A DNA stretch of 56,800 bases from positions 16,478 through 73,277 of the forward strand of contig FNCM01000014.1 of assembly GCA_900100835.1 (NCBI GenBank), in the 5' to 3' direction. A program made the position numbers and the translations under genes. The DNA is from Selenomonas sp. WCT3 (lineage in GTDB: Bacteria; Bacillota; Negativicutes; Selenomonadales; Selenomonadaceae). Positions 40,395 to 48,708 of this stretch are shown piece after piece (the stretch's first letter is position 1; each line of letters starts with the position of its first letter). The notes beneath the pieces are model-generated. The model did no database searches and was not told the origin of the DNA. It saw only the letters and a program-made list of their open reading frames with translations.

Positions 40395-41189
40395 ATGGCC
40401 GATGAAACTGTCCTATTCCAGACGGATGATATACTTCATGCGATTTTGGGGCGTATCCGTGAGGGCGTGTGCCTTCTCAACGAATCCGGTGAGATTATCG
40501 ATATCAATCCTTCTGGCCTTGATATTATGGAGACAACGCGGGAAGAATGTATGGACCTTCAATTTGGTGATGCGTTTCACTGTGAGAACAGTTTGGAACA
40601 CGGTTGTGGTCATGGGCGGAACTGCCGTCACTGCCCGGTCCGCAAAAATCTTGAGGCGGCCATTATGGAGGATTCCTTCAGCAGCGAATTCACCGTGAAA
40701 ATGCATAGTGTGCGCCGTAACCGCGGCGTTTGGCTGAAACTGAGGGTATCCCAGGTCAAGGTCTCGGAGGGCAACCGAATTGTGGTCGTTTTGGAAGATG
40801 ATACGGCCAGTAAAGATTTTGAACGCCAGTTGGAGGCGGCGCGAACAGCGGCAGGTAAAGCAAAACAGGTAAATTTGCAGGTATTGACCAAGTTGAGCTG
40901 TCAAATCCGCACCGCGGTCAATGGATTGGCTGGGATGATGGAACTTGCCGCTAAGGAACCGCTGACAGAGAATCAGCAGAGCTGCTTGGAAAATGCCCAG
41001 CAGTGTGCTGATGGCTTGCTGCGCTGCCTGGATGAGGCTCTCGACGCCGTGAAAGGCGAAAGTGGCGGCAGGATAGAGCCCGCTAGCGCATCCGGCTTGC
41101 CGGCGCTGCATGATGATGAGGATGAGGTGGCAAGGCTTATGCAGTATTGCCTGCATAAGCTGGAGGATGTTCCCAGGGTGGAGGAATGA
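40395..41189 (+). CDS. PAS sensor protein with degenerate histidine-kinase dimerisation domain
   Basis: In 264 aa, an N-terminal PAS domain (~10-135) contains a Cys cluster, C63, C71, C77 and C80 (GCGHGRNCRHCPVR), a pattern I associate with redox or metal-sensing PAS domains of anaerobes. Residues ~160-215 look like a HisKA helix pair, but the phospho-acceptor H-box reads LSCQIRTAVNG where SHEIRTPLNG is expected, so His is Cys169. No ATPase domain follows. It therefore cannot autophosphorylate in the usual way and may act as a signalling scaffold for the response regulator encoded next, whose start lies just after its stop. Confidence 0.72.
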   Translation: MADETVLFQTDDILHAILGRIREGVCLLNESGEIIDINPSGLDIMETTREECMDLQFGDAFHCENSLEHGCGHGRNCRHCPVRKNLEAAIMEDSFSSEFTVKMHSVRRNRGVWLKLRVSQVKVSEGNRIVVVLEDDTASKDFERQLEAARTAAGKAKQVNLQVLTKLSCQIRTAVNGLAGMMELAAKEPLTENQQSCLENAQQCADGLLRCLDEALDAVKGESGGRIEPASASGLPALHDDEDEVARLMQYCLHKLEDVPRVEE

Positions 41190-41191
41190 CC

Positions 41192-41599
41192 ATGAAGATA
41201 CTGATTGCGGAAGATGACCGGCTCAGTCGGAGCTTTCTGGAAGAATTCATGAAGGATTATGGGGCTTGTGATTCGGCGGCAGATGGCATGGAGACGCTGG
41301 ATTTGATACTGGAAGCCATGAAGCAGAAGAAGCCATACGATTTGCTCTGCCTGGACATCATGATGCCAAAAGTCGACGGATTCAAGGTGCTGAAGGTTAT
41401 CCGTGGCCTCGAGCAGCAGTATAAAATTCCGCCGGAACAGCGCATGAAAATCATCATGATGACGGCTATTGCCGATGTGGATTATGTGGATCAAGCCTTT
41501 ACGTGTGGTTGTGATGCCTACGCATCAAAGCCGATCAATATGGAAAAAGTGCAGGAAGTCATGCAGCAGCTGGGGCTGCTATCCCTGCCGGAAGAGTGA
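41192..41599 (+). CDS. CheY-like single-domain response regulator
   Basis: This 135-aa receiver domain alone has the acidic pair EDD (residues 7-9), phospho-acceptor Asp55 in LLCLDIMMPKVDG, a Thr/Ala switch in IMMTAIAD, and Lys in ASKPIN. ATG 41192 is chosen because GGAGG lies 7 bases upstream; ATG 41186 overlaps the previous stop. It has no output domain, so it acts by protein contact. Its partner is likely the degenerate PAS-HisKA protein or a kinase elsewhere. Confidence 0.88.
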   Translation: MKILIAEDDRLSRSFLEEFMKDYGACDSAADGMETLDLILEAMKQKKPYDLLCLDIMMPKVDGFKVLKVIRGLEQQYKIPPEQRMKIIMMTAIADVDYVDQAFTCGCDAYASKPINMEKVQEVMQQLGLLSLPEE

Positions 41600-41600
41600 G

Positions 41601-41641
41601 AAAAGGAGCCTGCCGTGGTTTTACGCGGCAGGCTCCTTTTT
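41601..41641. terminator. Bidirectional terminator between convergent genes
   Basis: The 15-bp perfect stem AAAAGGAGCCTGCCG/CGGCAGGCTCCTTTT serves both the response regulator and the ROK gene. Confidence 0.92.
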
Positions 41642-41644
41642 CGG

Positions 41645-42532
41645 TTAGAATTTGTGTTTTGTCATGAGATTGGAAATGGCACCGAGCAGGTTGGCGTCGT
41701 TTCCGTGTTGACAGGCAAGGATATGGGGACGGATGCGAGCCACTTCGGCTTCGCGGATGATGGTATCGAGGTGTTTCTCGATATTGGGAATCAAATCCGG
41801 GCGGGTGCTGATGGCGCCACCAAGCAGGAAGGCTTCCGGGTCGAAGATGTACTGGATATCGTAGATGGCCCGGGCCAGGTATTTATACATGTTCTCGATA
41901 TAGTGCTGGGCGTCTTGGTCGCCGGCTGCGGCCATTGCGTAAATTTTTTCTCCGTCCAGTTCGTCGGGAGAAATTTGCCGGTGGTTGGCCAATTGGCGAA
42001 CCAGGGCACCAGAACAGCCGCTTTCACTTAGGATGTTTTTGCGTTCGCTGACGTATATGTAGCCGAATTCGCCGCCGTGAAGGTGGGCGCCATGGATGAT
42101 TTCCTTATTGTGGACCAGGGCACCGCCAACGCCGGTGCCGAGAACGAAAAAGGCTACATCTTGGTAGTCTTTGCCCGCACCAGTCCAAACTTCGCCTAAG
42201 GCGGCACAGTTGGCATCGTTTTCCATAGCTGCTGGCAGGCCCAGCCGCGCTTCCAATGCCTGAAGAATGGGGAAGTCATGGATATAGGGCAAGGCACTGC
42301 TGCCGCCGATTACGCCGGATTTTCCGTTTACGGCACCAGGCATGGAAAAGCCGATGCCGGCGAGAGTATACCTTTCGGAAAGTTTGTTTTTGGCAATCGA
42401 CAGCTGGGTGTAGAAGTCGTCCAGTGTTTCCGGAGTCCGGAAAGAACCGCGGTCATAAAATTTGCCGCCTTCATCGAGGACGGCAAACTTTACACTGCTG
42501 CCGCCAACATCAAAACCGAGAAAATACATCAT
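41645..42532 (-). CDS. ROK family sugar kinase or regulator
   Basis: In 295 aa, the ATP-binding phosphate-1 motif DVGGSSVKFAVLD lies at the N-terminus. GFSMPGAVNGKSGVIGG, ENDANCAALGE (catalytic Asp in the ROK motif) and FVLGTGVGGALV follow. The zinc-binding CxCGxxGCxE of many ROK glucokinases is reduced to SESGCSGALV, so metal binding is doubtful. It has no N-terminal HTH, so it is more likely a kinase (glucose, fructose or amino sugar) than a repressor. ATG 42532 has AAAGGAG upstream. Confidence 0.87.
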   Translation of the reverse strand: MMYFLGFDVGGSSVKFAVLDEGGKFYDRGSFRTPETLDDFYTQLSIAKNKLSERYTLAGIGFSMPGAVNGKSGVIGGSSALPYIHDFPILQALEARLGLPAAMENDANCAALGEVWTGAGKDYQDVAFFVLGTGVGGALVHNKEIIHGAHLHGGEFGYIYVSERKNILSESGCSGALVRQLANHRQISPDELDGEKIYAMAAAGDQDAQHYIENMYKYLARAIYDIQYIFDPEAFLLGGAISTRPDLIPNIEKHLDTIIREAEVARIRPHILACQHGNDANLLGAISNLMTKHKF

Positions 42533-42640
42533 GACATCTCCTTTTATTGTTGTTGCGTTCAGCCTATCATAGGAGATGCCAGGGTTCAATAGTTTTTAGC
42601 CAGCTTGGTCGAATGCTTCAGAAGAAACAAGAAAAAACAA

Positions 42641-43927
42641 TTATTTTTTGAGACAAGCTTCCATGATGAACTGGTTGGCAAGGACATTCATGTTGGCCGA
42701 ATTGATGGCTGCGGCTTCGCCGAAGTCCTTCCAGGCATCGGCATATTTCTTTTGCTGGATATGGGCAACGCCAATCAGGTTGCGGGCGTCAGCGGAACGG
42801 TCCTCAATCTGCAGCAGCTGTTCCATATCGGCGATGGCGCCGTCGTAATCCTTGGCTTCAAAGCGCATCAGACCGCGGTTGAACCAGCCTTGGTTGAGGT
42901 TGGGCGCAAGTTCCAGCAGGGTGTCATAATCCTTGCGGGCTAGTTTCTTGTTGCCCATCTGGGTGGCCGTGATAGCATGATCGTAGCGTGCTTCACTGGA
43001 CTGGGGGGCAAAGACCAGCGCTTGGGAGAAGTCTTTGAGGGCGGCGTTGTAATCGCCGCGGTTGTACCAGACAATGCCGCGATAAATATAGGAGGACGCT
43101 TCATCCGGAGCACTCTTTACTTTGCGATTACCGGCATCGAGGGCGGCATCGGAGGCGTCCGGGGCCTGCGCCTGGCGCCAGAGACTCAGGATTTCCTGGC
43201 CGTAGTTTTTGCCGGGAACAGCCCAGGCACCATTGAGACCGGTCCATTTCATGACTTTGCCGTGGAGATCCGGACGGTTGCGGACTACATGCCAATAGCG
43301 GGGGTCGACAATCGTGATGGATGGTTTTTCCACGCGGGTGTAGGCCAGCAGGTGCTGGATATGGGCGCGGACACCAAGCTGGGCGGTGGCAAAACTATGG
43401 CCGGGTTCGTGGTTCCCTGTGGCCCCTAGGCCGCAGAAGTTGTTCTGCTTGGGGGAAACGTCACCGCCATAGCCGAAGAAGCCCGTTTCTTTGATGGCCT
43501 GGCATAAAGCAACATCCGGGCGGATGCCTTCACGGCCGGCTTCCTGATAATAGTAATTTACGATATCCTCGACACTGCAGGTGAGTTTCGGCTTGGCATT
43601 GTGTTTTTTGATGAAGCTAATCATCTGCTCCTGCGTGGCTTCGGCAGGGCCCATAATGGAGATGCTGTCAGGAGCGGCATCCACCGTCATCATGGGGGAA
43701 TCGAAGGCTGGGGCCAGTTTCCACTGCACCTGGGTAATGGCCTTCTTGTTGATGCTCCGGGGCATTTCCTGGGAAAAGTCCGGGCGTCCCGGCAGCGTGC
43801 GATTGGCTACCGGCGTGTTAGCAACCTGAGGCGAAGCGGATGCTGCTTCGGTGGCAGAAGGTTGGAAACTGACAGCCAATAGGCTGCAGGTAATCGAAGC
43901 AGCCAAAAGGGAACGACGAAAATGCAT
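42641..43927 (-). CDS. Exported glucosaminidase-domain protein with TPR repeats
   Basis: In 428 aa there is a signal peptide (~1-28, ending ATEA), a glucosaminidase domain (~120-260; DVALCQAIKETGFFGYGGDV, NNFCGLGATGNHEPGHSFAT and GVRAHIQHLLAY, with the catalytic Glu in KETGFF) and three or four TPR repeats (~290-420; YRGIVWYNRGDYNAALKDFS and WFNRGLMRFEAKDYDGAIAD). It probably cleaves or remodels peptidoglycan, with TPRs docking partners. GGAGG lies 7 bases before ATG 43927. tRNA-Gly lies just upstream on the same strand. Confidence 0.87.
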   Translation of the reverse strand: MHFRRSLLAASITCSLLAVSFQPSATEAASASPQVANTPVANRTLPGRPDFSQEMPRSINKKAITQVQWKLAPAFDSPMMTVDAAPDSISIMGPAEATQEQMISFIKKHNAKPKLTCSVEDIVNYYYQEAGREGIRPDVALCQAIKETGFFGYGGDVSPKQNNFCGLGATGNHEPGHSFATAQLGVRAHIQHLLAYTRVEKPSITIVDPRYWHVVRNRPDLHGKVMKWTGLNGAWAVPGKNYGQEILSLWRQAQAPDASDAALDAGNRKVKSAPDEASSYIYRGIVWYNRGDYNAALKDFSQALVFAPQSSEARYDHAITATQMGNKKLARKDYDTLLELAPNLNQGWFNRGLMRFEAKDYDGAIADMEQLLQIEDRSADARNLIGVAHIQQKKYADAWKDFGEAAAINSANMNVLANQFIMEACLKK

Positions 43928-43993
43928 AATAGTACCTCCAAAAATGGCAACAAAAAACTCCATGGCGAACGCCATGGAGCTAACATTTCGATT

Positions 43994-44067
43994 TGGAGCG
44001 GGTAATGGGAATCGAACCCACCTCTCTAGCTTGGGAAGCTGGCATTCTACCGATGAACTATACCCGC
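43994..44067 (-). tRNA. tRNA-Gly (anticodon CCC)
   Basis: On the minus strand the acceptor arms are GCGGGTA/TACCCGC (5' at 44067), the D-arm is AGTTCATCGGTAGAAT, the anticodon loop TTCCCAA gives CCC (reads GGG), and the T-arm is GTGGGTTCGATTCCCAT. Discriminator U and CCA are encoded at 43994-43997. Confidence 0.93.
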
Positions 44068-44135
44068 ATCGACTTCTATAGTTTAGCATTTTTAGGACAG
44101 AAATGCAAGAATTTGCGAATAATATTTTTACGATA

Positions 44136-44165
44136 TTGCAGGGGGGATAGGTTTTCCGATATAAT
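44136..44165 (+). promoter_or_regulatory. Predicted promoter of the flagellin gene
   Basis: TTGCAG (44136-44141), 18 bp, TATAAT (44160-44165) fits sigma-70. CCGATATAA here also resembles part of a sigma-28 -10 box, but no TAAA -35 is at the right distance. Confidence 0.45.
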
Positions 44166-44242
44166 GTAAGTGGGAGAGATTACGCCGAAATCGGCAGCTC
44201 TCGGATAAGGTTTTGGGAATATGAAGAGAAAGGAGAATGCTT

Positions 44243-45109
44243 ATGAGCATTACCGGCATTATGAATGGGCTTAACAGCTCACTCAATTCGCTGAATAAGG
44301 TTCATGGTGCGCAGAGCAGCAGCATCCAAAAGATTGCTACGGGTTCTTCGCATCCTAGTGCGTCTTACGGTCCATCCGATTACGCGATTATTCAGCGCAC
44401 GTACTCCAATATCGGGGCAGTATCTCAGTCCAATAGCAATTCGCAGACGGCAAATTCCATGCTGTCCACGGCTGCAGGGGCAGTCAATGAGACGGTCAGC
44501 AACCTGACTTCTCTTCGCTCCACACTGCTAGAAGCAGCTAACGGCACCAATGCGAACACCGACCGCGCTGCTTTGCAGAAATCGGTGGAGCAGACCATTG
44601 CTTCTATTGATGACAATGCCTCGGTAACTTACAACGGCAAGCGTTTGCTTGATGGCACGCAGTCGTTGACCGTAGCTGGCGAGAACGGCTACAACACAGT
44701 GAATCTTGGTAACATGACGTCCCATGGTCTTGGCCTTACGGACAGTGAGGGAAAGAGCACCATTGATTTGACGGACGCTTCGTCCATCAGCGATGCGCTG
44801 GACAAAGTCGACAGTGCCCTCAATGCTGCTACGGACCAGGCAACCAGCATCGGTGCTGCCCAGCAGGGACTTACCTATCAGTCGTCGAATTATACGACGA
44901 CCCAGGAAAATCTTGAAGCTACGGCAACGACGATGGATGGCACGGATATTGCAAAAGAATCGGTCAATCTGGCCAGTGCCAATACCCAGGAGCAGATGGC
45001 AATGTTTGCCATCAAACAGGGCTTGCAGAGCCTCAGCCAGCAGACAGTTGGCGCCTTGGGCGGGCTTAACAACCACAGCCGTGGTGCGGCCGTTGGCATG
45101 CTGATGTAA
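44243..45109 (+). CDS. Flagellin
   Basis: In 288 aa, the N-terminal D0/D1 region (~1-140; IMNGLNSSLNSLNKVHGAQS, QKIATGSSHPSASYGPSDYA and VTYNGKRLLDGT) and C-terminal D1/D0 (~225-288; NTQEQMAMFAIKQGLQSLSQ) match flagellin helices, with a short variable middle. The classic N-terminal RLSSG is altered to KIATGS and the end is GAAVGMLM, so this may be a minor or divergent flagellin. ATG 44243 is favoured because AGGAG is 7 bases upstream; ATG 44237 is also in frame. No other flagellar gene is adjacent. Confidence 0.82.
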   Translation: MSITGIMNGLNSSLNSLNKVHGAQSSSIQKIATGSSHPSASYGPSDYAIIQRTYSNIGAVSQSNSNSQTANSMLSTAAGAVNETVSNLTSLRSTLLEAANGTNANTDRAALQKSVEQTIASIDDNASVTYNGKRLLDGTQSLTVAGENGYNTVNLGNMTSHGLGLTDSEGKSTIDLTDASSISDALDKVDSALNAATDQATSIGAAQQGLTYQSSNYTTTQENLEATATTMDGTDIAKESVNLASANTQEQMAMFAIKQGLQSLSQQTVGALGGLNNHSRGAAVGMLM

Positions 45110-45118
45110 TCTTGATAA

Positions 45119-45147
45119 AAGAGAGGTCGTAAACGGCCTCTTTTTTA
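45119..45147. terminator. Terminator between flagellin and the HAD gene
   Basis: AGAGGTCG/CGGCCTCT around TAAA, followed by TTTTT. The genes are convergent. Confidence 0.85.
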
Positions 45148-45786
45148 GTGCAGCAATTCCTGAATATCCTGCATGATTTTGACATGGGGATAGTTTTGGA
45201 ATTCTTTGGCGCTGGTGGTGCCGGTGGTTACGGCGGCGAAGTCTACGCCGGCATTTTGGGCGGCGCCGGCATCGACGTAGCTGTCACCGGTGTAGAGTAC
45301 CTGGTCTTTGGGAAGCTGGAAGTAGTCTAGGGCCTTTTGGATTCCCTCTGGGGCTGGCTTGTGGGCCGTGACGTCATCGCTGCCAATTATGCGGTCGATG
45401 AGTTCCGGGACACCGTCGGCCGTAAATTTTTCCTGAATGCGGTGGCGGGTTTTACTGGAGATAATGCCAATCTTGGCACCTTTATCACGCAGAGCCCGCA
45501 GGACGGCAAGGGTGTGAGGGAAGAAGTGGGTGCCGGCAGTCATATAGCGGTCCGCTTCCCCTTTGTAGATCTCCAAGAAGGCCAGGGCTTTTTCCTCATC
45601 TTGGGATTGGATGACTTCCTTTATGGCATCCATCATGGGCAGGCCGATGGTGCGACGGATGTCATCATCTTCGCGCTGGGGCCAGCCGGTTTTATCCAGG
45701 GTGATATGAAAACATTTCAAGATGGCGGATTCGGAGTTGACCAGGGTATAGTCGAAATCAAATAAGTATAAGCGATAATTTTTCAT
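45145..45786 (-). CDS. HAD-family phosphatase (PpaX/phosphoglycolate phosphatase-like)
   Basis: In 213 aa, motif I is FDFDYTLVNSE (nucleophile Asp and acid/base Asp), motif II is GIISSKTRHR, and motif III/IV is LYTGDSYVDAGAAQNAGVDF. A helical cap lies between motifs I and II (~15-80). It hydrolyses a small phosphorylated metabolite in the cytoplasm; pyrophosphate and phosphoglycolate are both plausible. Start ATG 45786 is behind AAAGGAA. Confidence 0.87.
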   Translation of the reverse strand: MKNYRLYLFDFDYTLVNSESAILKCFHITLDKTGWPQREDDDIRRTIGLPMMDAIKEVIQSQDEEKALAFLEIYKGEADRYMTAGTHFFPHTLAVLRALRDKGAKIGIISSKTRHRIQEKFTADGVPELIDRIIGSDDVTAHKPAPEGIQKALDYFQLPKDQVLYTGDSYVDAGAAQNAGVDFAAVTTGTTSAKEFQNYPHVKIMQDIQELLH

Positions 45787-45909
45787 GGGTGTTCCTTTCT
45801 GCTAACGGGAAATCTCTTTTATGATAGCATAGAATCCTATTGAAGAAAACGAAGGAATCACGTAGAATAAAAGGGAAGAAGTAATCGACAGAAAGTACGG
45901 GGGATACAG

Positions 45910-46569
45910 ATGAAATACGTGGTCGTAGACTTGGAAATGAATCCAGTAAGCCGGGAATTCCGCGATGTGCGCCGCAAGATGAATGAAGAAGTCATCGAGT
46001 TTGGCGCCGTGCGTCTCGATGAAAATTTTGAGCAGGAAGCAGAATTTCAGTGTTATGTAGCTCCCGCCTATGGCCCTATAAAAAAACATATCACCAATCT
46101 TACTGGCATTACCCAGGCGATGGTGGAGGGGAAGGAGGCCTATGCGGTCTGCTTCCAGAATTTCGTGGATTGGATTGGGGAGGCAGAAACCAAAATCTAT
46201 TCCTGGAGCATGTCCGATATCAAGCAGCTGAAAAAAGAATGCCGCTTTAAGATGCCGGAGTTCGATGTGACATGGCTGGATGACCGCTGGGTCGACTTGC
46301 AGCAGGAGTTTGATAATCGCTTGGGGCTGCATAACAGTTTGGCACTCAAACACGCTTTGGGGGCCATGGATCACCAATTTGAAGGTACCCAGCATACGGC
46401 GCTGGCGGATGCCATCAATACCAGTGCCATTCTGGTACTCATGCAGGATGATGAGAAGTTCCGGGCGACGATGCAGCCCGTATTGGACATTCTCCAGCCC
46501 AAGGAAGATTTGGCCAGCTCCATTGGGGATTTGTGTCCGGATCTGTTGAAATTAAAAGATAATTTGTAA
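45910..46569 (+). CDS. DEDDh-family 3'-5' exonuclease (DnaQ/KapD-like)
   Basis: In 219 aa, ExoI is VVVDLEMNP (DxE at residues ~7-9), ExoII lies near LTGITQAMVEG/FQNFVDWIG, and ExoIII is HTALADAINTSAIL (HxAxxD). It is the stand-alone proofreading fold and may trim RNA or DNA; KapD-like exonucleases in Firmicutes are the closest I recall. It carries ~35 extra residues after the catalytic core. GTACGGGGG precedes ATG 45910 by about 11 bases, a modest ribosome site. Confidence 0.85.
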   Translation: MKYVVVDLEMNPVSREFRDVRRKMNEEVIEFGAVRLDENFEQEAEFQCYVAPAYGPIKKHITNLTGITQAMVEGKEAYAVCFQNFVDWIGEAETKIYSWSMSDIKQLKKECRFKMPEFDVTWLDDRWVDLQQEFDNRLGLHNSLALKHALGAMDHQFEGTQHTALADAINTSAILVLMQDDEKFRATMQPVLDILQPKEDLASSIGDLCPDLLKLKDNL

Positions 46570-46619
46570 TACAATTGTGCTTTGCTGGCATACAAATGGT
46601 GTAACTGTTTATTTTTCTC

Positions 46620-46713
46620 TTGCTGATTGATGGGTATTATGTTATGATATTATCAATTTTAAAGGAAATGACGATACATCAAGCTCCGTCCTTTAGAGGA
46701 TGGAGCTTTTTTT
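46620..46713 (+). promoter_or_regulatory. pheA promoter and leader terminator (possible attenuator)
   Basis: TTGCTG (46620-46625), 17 bp and TATGAT (46643-46648) predict a start near 46655. Only ~25 bases later AAGCTCCGTCC... pairs with ...GGATGGAGCTT (46681-46713) and runs into seven T. This would stop most transcripts before pheA. No T-box core and no Phe-rich leader peptide is seen. Confidence 0.55.
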
Positions 46714-46741
46714 ATACGCTGACCAGTCAGGAGGAGATGGA

Positions 46742-47590
46742 ATGAGCAAAATAATGGGGGTGCTTGGCCCAAAGGGGACGCATAGCGAGGCGGCAGCCAG
46801 TTATTTGAACGGGCGGCTGGACACGCCGTATGAGCTGGTGACGGTTCCGGACCTCTTTGAATGCCTTCAGGATGTGGACGAAGGGCGATTGGATACGGCC
46901 CTGGTTCCCGTGGAAAATTCGCTGGAGGGGGCAATCAATATAACGTTGGACACGCTGGCTCGCAGTGAGACGTTGGAGGTGGCTAGGGAACTCATTTGGC
47001 CGGTTCACAATCAGCTCATGGCTAAATGTGGGGCGGATGAAATTCGCCGCGTTTATTCGCATCCCCAGCCTATTTCCCAGTGCCGGGCCTATCTGCAGCA
47101 GCATTATCCCCAGGCGGAGATTGTCAAGGTTTCCAGTACGGCTCGGGCGGCAGAGTTGGTGGCGGCAGAATCGGCGTCCTCTGGCTGGGCGGCCATTTGC
47201 ACGGAGCGGGCTGGTGAATTAAACGGCCTGCACACGATTGCGGCGGAGATTCAGGACAATATGGCGAACTGCACCAGATTTTTCCAGGTTCGCCGCCGCG
47301 GAACGGGCAATCCATTTTTGCCGAAGGAAAAGGTGTTAATTATCTGCCAGATTGATGGCCAGAAGGCCGGTGCCCTTTACGATGTGCTCAAGGAGTTTGC
47401 CGAGCGGGGCATCAACATGACCCGCATTGAATCCAGACCGGCGCGTACGGAACTGGGGGCGTATATCTTCTTTTTCGATTTGGAGTACACGCCGGATGAA
47501 AAAGCGTTGCAGGAGTCCATTGACGCCGTGGCGAAGAAGAGTATTTGGCTCAAGAATTTGGGGACGTTTCCTGTTTATACAGTAGAATAA
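46742..47590 (+). CDS. pheA: Prephenate dehydratase
   Basis: This enzyme converts prephenate to phenylpyruvate in phenylalanine synthesis. In 282 aa, the catalytic PDT domain (~1-185; GVLGPKGTHSEAAASYL, VPVENSLEGAINITLD and ANCTRFFQV, the conserved TRF motif) is followed by an ACT domain (~200-275) with the Phe-binding motif IESRPART. No chorismate mutase domain is fused. CAGGAGGAG precedes ATG 46742. aroF follows 20 bp later in the same operon. Feedback inhibition by Phe is expected from the ACT domain. Confidence 0.95.
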   Translation: MSKIMGVLGPKGTHSEAAASYLNGRLDTPYELVTVPDLFECLQDVDEGRLDTALVPVENSLEGAINITLDTLARSETLEVARELIWPVHNQLMAKCGADEIRRVYSHPQPISQCRAYLQQHYPQAEIVKVSSTARAAELVAAESASSGWAAICTERAGELNGLHTIAAEIQDNMANCTRFFQVRRRGTGNPFLPKEKVLIICQIDGQKAGALYDVLKEFAERGINMTRIESRPARTELGAYIFFFDLEYTPDEKALQESIDAVAKKSIWLKNLGTFPVYTVE

Positions 47591-47610
47591 AGACGAGAAG
47601 GGGTATATCT

Positions 47611-48642
47611 ATGGTAATTATCATGAATGTCGATGCGACGGCAGCGGAAATCAAGGGAGTTATTGAGGCGGTCAATGAAGCGGGGCTTGAAGCCAAGGTT
47701 ATGGAGGGCAGCCAGCAGAAAATTGTCGGGGTTATCGGCGATAAGACCAGGCTGGCCAGTGTGGCCATTGATGCACTGCCGGGGGTGGAAAAGACGGTAT
47801 CCATTTCGAAGAGCTATAAATTGGCCAGCCGCGAGTTTCATCCCCAGAGCAGCGTTATCGATGTGGCTGGGGTGAAGATTGGCGATGGAACACCGGTAGT
47901 CATGGCAGGCCCCTGTGCCGTCGAGTCGAAGGAGCAGCTCTTTGAGGCTGCGGAAATCGTTAAGGCCGCCGGAGCACAGTTCCTGCGCGGCGGCGCTTAT
48001 AAGCCGCGTACTTCGCCGTATTCCTTCCAGGGGTTGGAGGAACAGGGCCTTAAGTATTTGGCGGAAGCCCGTGAGCGCACTGGTCTGCGGGTGGTTACCG
48101 AGGTGACTACGGTAGAGGCCATTGACGGCGTAGCGGAATATGCCGATATGCTTCAGGTCGGTGCCCGCAATATGCAGAATTTTGGCCTGCTTAAGGAAGT
48201 TGGCCGCTGTGGCAAACCGGTTCTGTTGAAACGCGGTTTGGCCGCCACCATTGATGAGTGGCTCAATGCTGCTGAGTATATTATGAATGAAGGCAACCCT
48301 AATGTTGTCTTGTGCGAGCGGGGCATTCGCACCTATGAGACCTATACGCGCAATACCCTTGATCTCAGTGCGGTGGCGGCAGTAAAGCATCTCTCCCACT
48401 TGCCCATCATCGTCGATCCGAGCCATGGAACGGGTAAGTGGCGCATGGTAAAACCGATGGCCTTTGCGGCTGTTGCTGCTGGTGCTGATGGTCTCATGAT
48501 GGAAGTTCATCCGAATCCGGCCAAAGCCCTTTCTGACGGACCGCAGTCCCTGACGCCGGAGAACTATCAGGAAGTCATGGCTGGCATCCAGAAACTGTCC
48601 CAGTTCATGAAACAGGAAAATATCGTGCCGATGGATATTTAA
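47611..48642 (+). CDS. aroF: 3-deoxy-7-phosphoheptulonate synthase (DAHP synthase, type I-beta)
   Basis: This enzyme condenses PEP and erythrose-4-phosphate, the entry step of aromatic synthesis. In 343 aa, an N-terminal ferredoxin-like regulatory domain (~1-75) of the Thermotoga/Bacillus type precedes a TIM barrel with VVMAGPCAVES, FLRGGAYKPRTSPYSFQG, VGARNMQNFGLL, KPVLLKRGL and IVDPSHGTGKW (metal and PEP ligands). GAGAAGGGG precedes ATG 47611. With pheA upstream this is a compact aromatic operon, and both enzymes probably feel aromatic amino acids. Confidence 0.95.
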   Translation: MVIIMNVDATAAEIKGVIEAVNEAGLEAKVMEGSQQKIVGVIGDKTRLASVAIDALPGVEKTVSISKSYKLASREFHPQSSVIDVAGVKIGDGTPVVMAGPCAVESKEQLFEAAEIVKAAGAQFLRGGAYKPRTSPYSFQGLEEQGLKYLAEARERTGLRVVTEVTTVEAIDGVAEYADMLQVGARNMQNFGLLKEVGRCGKPVLLKRGLAATIDEWLNAAEYIMNEGNPNVVLCERGIRTYETYTRNTLDLSAVAAVKHLSHLPIIVDPSHGTGKWRMVKPMAFAAVAAGADGLMMEVHPNPAKALSDGPQSLTPENYQEVMAGIQKLSQFMKQENIVPMDI

Positions 48643-48660
48643 AGGCGGATATCCCGGTAT

Positions 48661-48699
48661 AAAAAAGAGCCGCTGACTCCGGGAAGTCAGCGGCTCTTT
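48661..48699. terminator. Bidirectional terminator between aroF and the ClpX-like gene
   Basis: The 14-16-bp stem AAAGAGCCGCTGACT/AGTCAGCGGCTCTTT serves both convergent genes. Confidence 0.92.
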
Positions 48700-48708
48700 C
48701 ACAATCAA

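Noticed and set aside
46655..46741. T-box leader for pheA
   Set aside because: The leader is under 90 bases and lacks the T-box core and specifier stem.
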